Shown piece by piece: positions 5,733 through 10,274 of a DNA stretch of 10,274 bases; the stretch's first letter is position 1; each line of letters starts with the position of its first letter. Position numbers and translations under genes: made by a program. This DNA is from Methanobacterium sp. (lineage in GTDB: Archaea > Methanobacteriota > Methanobacteria > Methanobacteriales > Methanobacteriaceae): the NCBI GenBank assembly GCA_003164415.1, contig PLTK01000131.1:1-10274 (forward strand), given 5' to 3'. The notes beneath the pieces are model-generated. The model had not been told where the DNA came from and did no database searches. It saw only the letters and a list, made by a program, of their open reading frames with translations.

Positions 5733-7181
5733 ATGAAACAAATAGAAATAAGCCCAGTATCAAGGATTGAAGGGCATGCAAAAATCACCGTTCAATTGGA
5801 CGACGCTGGAAATGTTTCAGATGCTCACTTCCATGTAATGGAAATAAGAGGATTTGAAAAATTTCTAGAAGGTGCTGCTGTTGAAGAAGCACCTAGAATT
5901 ACACCAAGAATATGTGGAGTCTGCCAAACAGCGCATCATATAGTATCTGCAAAGGCTACTGATGCCGTATTTGGTTTACAACCTCCAGAAACAGCCCAAA
6001 AATTAAGGGAATTAACTTTGTTAGGTCAATATATACACTCACATGCACTTCACTTCTACTTTCTTGGAGCACCAGACCTAGTACTTGGACCTGATTCAGA
6101 TCCTGCCGAACGTAATGTGGTCGGACTCATCAAGAAAAATCCAGACCTTGCCAAGATGGCTATAAAAACCAGGAAAATCGGGCAGGAAATTACCTCTGTT
6201 GTTGGAGGGAAACCAATACACCCTGTTACATCAATTCCCGGAGGCCAATCTAAGACTCTGAGTATTGCAGAAAGGGACACTCTTCTTCCAAAAGTAAAAG
6301 AAGGAATTGGACTTGTTGAAGCAGGTTTAGAAGTTGCTAAGCCTCTCTTTGAACAATACGCAGATGCTGTTGAAACATTAGGCCCTATAGAAACATCTTT
6401 TGGTGCTATAACTAAAGGTGGTGCACTTGAATTTTATGATGGACCCATGAAGATGATGGATAAGAATGGAAGTTCCCTATATGAATTTGACACTTCAAAT
6501 TACCTGGACTACATAGAGGAAAAGGTGCAACCATGGTCTTATATGAAGTTTCCATTCATGAAGCATGTGGGTTTCCCAGAGGGTAACTACCGTGTAGGGC
6601 CTTTGGCAAGACTTAACATAGTTGACAGTGTTCCAACAGAAAGGGCATCGGAACTTTATGGCGAATATAAGGATAAATATGGAATGGCCCAAAATCCACT
6701 TCTTTACCACTACGCAAGACTCATAGAACTAATGTACTCTGTTGAAAAAGCCGTTGAACTATTGGAAGATGACACAATAACAGGTTCCAATATAAAAGTT
6801 GGATTAAACGAACCTTTAATGTCTATTGATGAAGCAAAGAAATCTGATGTGAGAATGAGGGGAGTTGGAGCTATAGAAGCGCCTAGAGGCACATTATTCC
6901 ACGACTATGAAACTGATGGAGCCGGGATTATTCAAAGGGCAAATCTAATTGTTGCTACGGGTCAAAACAATCTTTCCATGGACATAGGTGTTAGAGAAAC
7001 TGCCAAATCCATGATCAAAGGTGATGAAATATCAGAAGGACTTAAAAATAGGCTTGAAATGATCATACGAGCCTATGATCCTTGTTTATCCTGTGCAACC
7101 CATATGATAAATGGAGAATCTCCACTCATGGTTGATATTCATGACAACGATGGAATTCTTGTAAAAAGGCAAATGATCTAA
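5733..7181 (+). CDS. [NiFe] hydrogenase large (catalytic) subunit, MvhA-like (group 3)
   Basis: Catalytic subunit that splits or forms H2 at a NiFe(CN)2CO site. Of 482 residues, the N-terminal RIEGH (11-15) and RICGVC with H68 (59-64, 68) form the first metal motif, and DPCLSCATH (449-457) the second, so all four nickel-ligand cysteines (C61, C64, C451, C454) are present. A 25-residue tail after H457 is the usual peptide removed by a maturation endopeptidase, which is not in the window. Segments such as SHALHFYFL, GGKPIHP and EAPRGTL are typical of the MvhA branch. The ATG at 5733 was chosen over an in-frame GTG at 5724 because GGTGAT (5723-5728) is a good ribosome site for the ATG and would overlap the GTG. 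Probably a divergent paralogue of the F420-non-reducing hydrogenase; physiological acceptor unknown, perhaps the ferredoxin at the head of the operon. Confidence 0.95.
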   Translation: MKQIEISPVSRIEGHAKITVQLDDAGNVSDAHFHVMEIRGFEKFLEGAAVEEAPRITPRICGVCQTAHHIVSAKATDAVFGLQPPETAQKLRELTLLGQYIHSHALHFYFLGAPDLVLGPDSDPAERNVVGLIKKNPDLAKMAIKTRKIGQEITSVVGGKPIHPVTSIPGGQSKTLSIAERDTLLPKVKEGIGLVEAGLEVAKPLFEQYADAVETLGPIETSFGAITKGGALEFYDGPMKMMDKNGSSLYEFDTSNYLDYIEEKVQPWSYMKFPFMKHVGFPEGNYRVGPLARLNIVDSVPTERASELYGEYKDKYGMAQNPLLYHYARLIELMYSVEKAVELLEDDTITGSNIKVGLNEPLMSIDEAKKSDVRMRGVGAIEAPRGTLFHDYETDGAGIIQRANLIVATGQNNLSMDIGVRETAKSMIKGDEISEGLKNRLEMIIRAYDPCLSCATHMINGESPLMVDIHDNDGILVKRQMI

Positions 7182-7182
7182 T

Positions 7183-7230
7183 AATGGGAAATATTTTCCC
7201 ATTTACTATTTTTAAATCAAAATTTAAAAA
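7183..7230 (+). terminator. Tandem hairpins closing the hydrogenase operon
   Basis: Directly after the stop, AATGGGAAA (7183-7191) and TTTCCCATT (7195-7203) form a perfect 9-bp stem with a 3-base loop. A few bases later comes a five-T run that is itself part of a second perfect inverted repeat (TTTTTAAAT at 7209-7217, ATTTAAAAA at 7222-7230, loop 4). The first hairpin followed by Ts looks like an intrinsic terminator or an mRNA 3'-end stabiliser. Confidence 0.6.
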
Positions 7231-7308
7231 AAGGTAGATATTGATACCCAGATATAAATCCGTAAAAATATTCTTTGATATTTAAAGAATTTGAACACAA
7301 ATCATAGC

Positions 7309-7316
7309 TATAAATT
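7309..7316 (+). promoter_or_regulatory. Possible TATA box for the Roadblock-domain gene
   Basis: TATAAATT lies about 115 bases upstream of the preferred ATG at 7431; transcription start would fall near 7338. The rest of the gap 7231-7430 is AT-rich, with a small inverted repeat (ATTCTTT at 7270-7276, AAAGAAT at 7284-7290) and no other clear element. Tentative. Confidence 0.25.
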
Positions 7317-7430
7317 ATTTCCCATAATAAACCGGTATCTATTAAATTCGATATTATTAAAAACAATAAACATAATAGATTGAATATTGAGATTAGTTTT
7401 GTAAATAAACTATCTAAAACTAGTGATTCC

Positions 7431-8627
7431 ATGGAAGATAATAATTTGAAGGTTGAACTTGAAAGGATCGTAAATGATCTAGGTAAGGTGGATGGGGTAG
7501 AGGGAGGTCTTATTGTAGATTGCAATGGGGACATACTCAGCCAACGCATACTACAAGATATTGACATAAGCCTATTTGGGCCAATGGCCAATGTCATAAC
7601 CAGTTCATCTAAAAGATTAATCAATTCTTCTAATCAAGGAAAAATTCAACGTGTACTAGTTGAATCTGAAAATGGGAAAGCCCTATTTTTAGATCTTGGA
7701 AAAGTACACCTCATAGTCCTCATGAAAAACCATGCCAACGTCGGGCTTATTATGGTTTCATCTAAAAGGGCAGCAGAAAAAATCATAGAATTAACCAAAG
7801 ATTTAGAGATAGTTATTGAAGCAGATGAAATACCTATCAAACCACAGAATACCGTTACAAAAGCTGTGAAGGAAGAACCTTTAGAGCCTGTTAAGGATCT
7901 AGTTGGACCAGAAAAAATTAAAGTGGAAACCGAAGAGGTTGAAATAACTATAGATTCCAAACCTGAACTTAACCCAGAATTAATTAATGAACAGCCACCT
8001 GTTCTTGAACCCGAATTAGAGGCGAAAGTAGAATTAGAAGAGATTAAAGAACAAGAGCCAGTTCAAGCAAGTGAAATAGCTGAAGAGCAAATTAAAGAAA
8101 AAATAGAAGTTCCTGTCAAGGCAGAAAAGACCATACCAGTAATTAGACCACCAATAGCATTCCCAGAGATTAAAAAGGTGGTTGAAATTCCAGAAAGCGT
8201 GGAAGAACGTGCCGATCTTATTTTAGATATCTACGAATCTATATTTAGGGCCATGTCAATTGGAGCCAGTAAAATTATGGGTGTTGCACCTGCCAGAGGT
8301 TTGACACAGAAATTTTTACCCTTAGAAGAATGTAAAATCTTGCTTGATGGAGTTAAAGTAAAAAGTAACTCAACAATTGACTTCAGAAGGATCAGGGAAA
8401 ATGTTGCCAATATACCTGTCGAAGAAAGAGAATCCATATTCAAAAAAGATTTCACAAAAATAATAGAAGTCATAACAGAAAATTATGGGAAAGTAATGGG
8501 TTATGGAGCATTCAGAGGCATGGTCAGACCAGAATTTAGGATAATAACCGACTCATACGGACCTGTAATGCACCAACTGGGAATCACAGAAAAAATACAC
8601 CCTGAAATGGCAAATCTCCTCAAATAA
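7431..8627 (+). CDS. Roadblock/LC7-domain protein with charged linker and novel C-terminal domain
   Basis: A 398-residue soluble protein in three parts. Residues about 5-118 look like a Roadblock/LC7 (MglB-like) domain, with LERIVNDLGKVDGVEGG, then IVDCNGDIL and the LFLDLG...LIVLM strands. Such domains bind or regulate small Ras-like GTPases or act as dimerising scaffolds. Residues about 120-255 are a linker rich in Glu, Pro, Lys and Val, probably disordered. Residues about 258-398 form a compact domain I do not recognise; it carries a repeated motif, KIMGVAPARG (281-290) and KVMGYGAFRG (354-363). The ATG at 7431 was chosen because GTGAT (7423-7427) precedes it; a TTG at 7380 would extend the frame by 17 residues but has no ribosome site. 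It lies between the hydrogenase operon and rfcS, separated from each by promoters or terminators. No GTPase gene is nearby. Confidence 0.82.
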   Translation: MEDNNLKVELERIVNDLGKVDGVEGGLIVDCNGDILSQRILQDIDISLFGPMANVITSSSKRLINSSNQGKIQRVLVESENGKALFLDLGKVHLIVLMKNHANVGLIMVSSKRAAEKIIELTKDLEIVIEADEIPIKPQNTVTKAVKEEPLEPVKDLVGPEKIKVETEEVEITIDSKPELNPELINEQPPVLEPELEAKVELEEIKEQEPVQASEIAEEQIKEKIEVPVKAEKTIPVIRPPIAFPEIKKVVEIPESVEERADLILDIYESIFRAMSIGASKIMGVAPARGLTQKFLPLEECKILLDGVKVKSNSTIDFRRIRENVANIPVEERESIFKKDFTKIIEVITENYGKVMGYGAFRGMVRPEFRIITDSYGPVMHQLGITEKIHPEMANLLK

Positions 8628-8641
8628 ATCAATTTAAATAC

Positions 8642-8646
8642 TTTTT
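8642..8646 (+). terminator. Oligo-T tract after the Roadblock-domain gene
   Basis: Five Ts within 20 bases of the stop codon, without a clear stem; a plausible archaeal terminator. Weak evidence on its own. Confidence 0.3.
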
Positions 8647-8671
8647 ATTGTATTAATTCATAACACCCTTG

Positions 8672-8679
8672 TTTTATAT
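8672..8679 (+). promoter_or_regulatory. Possible TATA box for rfcS-rfcL
   Basis: TTTTATAT lies about 90 bases upstream of the preferred rfcS start, putting transcription start near 8703 and giving a leader of about 60 bases. No operator-like repeat is evident beside it. Confidence 0.4.
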
Positions 8680-8766
8680 GCTTACCTATTTTAATTAAAA
8701 TCTTCATGATCTTTTACCAGATAAAAGTTAATAATCATGGTACACAATAAGAAAATGGTGATACTA

Positions 8767-9732
8767 TTGAATGGACCATGGGTTGAAAAATACAGACCAA
8801 AAACCTTAGATGAGGTTGTGGGTCAAGATCATACAATTTCAAGACTTAAAAGATACGTTAAAGAGGGCAATATGCCCAATCTCATGTTTACAGGTCCCGC
8901 TGGTGTGGGAAAAACAACTACATCCATAGCACTTGCAAAGGAAATGCTAGGCGAATACTGGAGACAAAACTTTTTAGAGCTAAATGCCTCGGATGCAAGG
9001 GGTATTGATACAGTAAGAAATGACATTAAAAGTTTTTGCCGTTTAAAAGCTGTGGGATCCCCTTTTAGAATTATATTCCTCGATGAAGTGGACAACATGA
9101 CCAAAGATGCCCAACACGCACTTAGGAGGGAGATGGAAATGTATACTAAAACATCCTCTTTCATACTCTCGTGTAACTACTCATCTAAAATAATTGACCC
9201 TATACAGTCCAGATGTGCAATATTCAGATTTACACCCGTTAAAGGACATCAAATAATCAAGAGACTCGAATACATTGCAGAATCAGAAAATCTGAACATA
9301 AATACAAGTGCAATCGAAAGCATTGTTTACTTTGCCGAAGGTGATATGAGAAGGGCAGTAAACATATTACAAGCATCCGCATCCATGGATGAAGAAATCA
9401 CTGAAGAAAGCATACATGATGTTGTTTCAAAAGCCAAACCTAAAGACGTTAGAAAAATAGTAAATAAAGCATTAGACGGCGATTTTCTGAGTGCGAGGGA
9501 ACTCTTGAGGGAAGTTATGGTTGTTCAAGGTACCAGTGGAGAAGACATGGTTACCCAGATATACCAAGAAGTTTCAAGAATGGCTTTGGAAGACTCTATA
9601 AGGGAAGATATTTATATAAAATTAATTGAAAGCATTGGAGAAACAGATTACAGGATAAGAGAAGGATCTAATCCTAGAATCCAACTTGAAGCCCTTTTAA
9701 CCAAATTTTTAATAAATACAAAGGCAGATTAA
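8767..9732 (+). CDS. rfcS: Replication factor C small subunit (clamp loader ATPase)
   Basis: AAA+ ATPase which, with RfcL, opens the PCNA ring and loads it onto primed DNA for replication and repair. With a TTG start at 8767 the protein has 321 residues and begins MNGPWVEKYRPKTLDEVVGQ, the usual RfcS N-terminus. Walker A is GPAGVGKTT (43-51), Walker B LDEVDN (105-110), sensor 1 lies around SCN (135-137), and the SRC arginine finger is at 148-150. The C-terminal collar domain follows, and no intein interrupts the gene. The start choice rests on GGTGAT at 8757-8762, four bases before the TTG. ATGs at 8737 and 8755 would add 10 or 4 residues not expected in the family, and the ribosome site would then lie inside the gene. 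rfcL begins at the very next base after the stop, so the two are one transcription unit. Confidence 0.96.
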   Translation: MNGPWVEKYRPKTLDEVVGQDHTISRLKRYVKEGNMPNLMFTGPAGVGKTTTSIALAKEMLGEYWRQNFLELNASDARGIDTVRNDIKSFCRLKAVGSPFRIIFLDEVDNMTKDAQHALRREMEMYTKTSSFILSCNYSSKIIDPIQSRCAIFRFTPVKGHQIIKRLEYIAESENLNINTSAIESIVYFAEGDMRRAVNILQASASMDEEITEESIHDVVSKAKPKDVRKIVNKALDGDFLSARELLREVMVVQGTSGEDMVTQIYQEVSRMALEDSIREDIYIKLIESIGETDYRIREGSNPRIQLEALLTKFLINTKAD

Positions 9733-10274
9733 ATGTTGTGGACAGAAAAATATGCTCCTAAGAGCTTCGACGAAGTCATGGGAAATATCAAAATTAAAGA
9801 TGCCATAGTGGAATGGACAGAGGGATGGTTGAATGGTAACACTCAGAAATGTATGCTACTCATAGGTCCGGCCGGCACAGGCAAAACTACCCTAGCACAT
9901 TTAGCTGCTAAGGAGTTCTCAGAGTACATAGAACTCAATGCAAGTGACAAAAGATCCTATGACATTATCAATAATACAATAGGTGAAGCTTCAGCATCTA
10001 AATCTCTGTACGGCGATGGACTTAAACTTATTATAATGGACGAAGTGGATGGGATTCATGGCACTGAAGACAGGGGAGGTACAAGGGCTATAACCAAAAT
10101 CATCAAAGAGGGACACCATCCTCTGATCATGATGGCCAACGATCCATACAGCAAACGATTGAAAAGCCTTAAACCAAAATGTAACACATTAATTCTACGT
10201 AAAGTGCATACCAATTCCATAGTATCTCTTCTTAAGAAAATAAGTGTCAAAGAAGGTGTTGAATTTGAGGAACA
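9733..10274 (+). CDS. rfcL: Replication factor C large subunit, N-terminal part (3' end outside window)
   Basis: Large subunit of the archaeal clamp loader; one RfcL joins several RfcS subunits. The 180 complete codons visible remain open to the window edge. The start MLWTEKYAPKSFDEVMGN is typical. Walker A is GPAGTGKTT (45-53) and Walker B IIMDEVDG (100-107), with ELNASDKR between them, as in AAA+ clamp loaders. GTEDRGG follows Walker B, as is usual in large subunits. The PCNA-binding C-terminus is outside the window. The ATG follows the rfcS stop with no gap, and an AAGG in the end of rfcS can serve as ribosome site, so translation is probably coupled. Confidence 0.95.
   Translation, partial: MLWTEKYAPKSFDEVMGNIKIKDAIVEWTEGWLNGNTQKCMLLIGPAGTGKTTLAHLAAKEFSEYIELNASDKRSYDIINNTIGEASASKSLYGDGLKLIIMDEVDGIHGTEDRGGTRAITKIIKEGHHPLIMMANDPYSKRLKSLKPKCNTLILRKVHTNSIVSLLKKISVKEGVEFEE

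Noticed and set aside
7270..7290. Inverted repeat ATTCTTT / AAAGAAT with a 7-base loop
   Set aside because: Short, AT-only apart from one base pair, and not clearly placed relative to a promoter; expected by chance in such AT-rich sequence.
7380..7430. TTG at 7380 as start of the Roadblock-domain protein
   Set aside because: No ribosome site precedes it, while ATG at 7431 has GTGAT just upstream and starts right before the domain.
7217..7624. A 135-codon minus-strand frame over the start of the Roadblock gene
   Set aside because: It is antisense to a recognisable Roadblock domain and has a low-complexity Ser/Leu composition typical of shadow frames.
10056..10250. A 64-codon minus-strand frame at the right end
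   Set aside because: Lies entirely antisense to the conserved AAA+ domain of rfcL.

Overview
The window looks like a chromosomal segment of an AT-rich methanogenic archaeon of the order Methanobacteriales, probably Methanobacterium or a close relative. The evidence is a typical archaeal clamp-loader pair (RfcS followed directly by RfcL), an Mvh-like group 3 [NiFe] hydrogenase, an archaeal membrane-anchored sortase, oligo-T gene ends, TATA boxes of archaeal type, and Shine-Dalgarno sites of the GGTGAT/AGGTGG kind. No mobile element, CRISPR array, tRNA or rRNA was seen.

Layout. On the minus strand at the left edge are the N-terminus of a very acidic protein of unknown function (cut by the window edge) and nadC (NAD biosynthesis). 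A divergent intergenic region containing a perfect 8-8-8 inverted repeat separates nadC from a plus-strand, translationally overlapping trio: rnz (tRNA 3' processing), a small MscS-type mechanosensitive channel, and a sortase whose usual post-cysteine arginine is absent.

After a 250-base regulatory gap comes a tight four-gene operon: a 2[4Fe-4S] ferredoxin, a V4R-like cysteine-containing protein, and the small and large subunits of a [NiFe] hydrogenase most like MvhG/MvhA. The gap holds a TATA box with a perfect 14-bp palindrome placed over the predicted transcription start. No MvhD, HdrA or polyferredoxin gene accompanies the hydrogenase here, so it is probably not the standard heterodisulfide-reductase-linked enzyme. 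Two consecutive hairpins close the operon.

Next is a Roadblock/LC7 protein with a long Glu/Pro/Lys-rich linker and a C-terminal domain of unknown function that carries an internally repeated motif. The window ends with rfcS, whose best-supported start is a TTG, and the first 180 codons of rfcL.

The most interesting part is positions 3790-7230: a compact, apparently regulated, ferredoxin-linked hydrogenase with a putative ligand- or redox-sensing V4R partner. This could be an alternative H2/ferredoxin enzyme or an H2-responsive module. The catalytic cysteines of the large subunit are present, so an active enzyme is expected; its role is inference.
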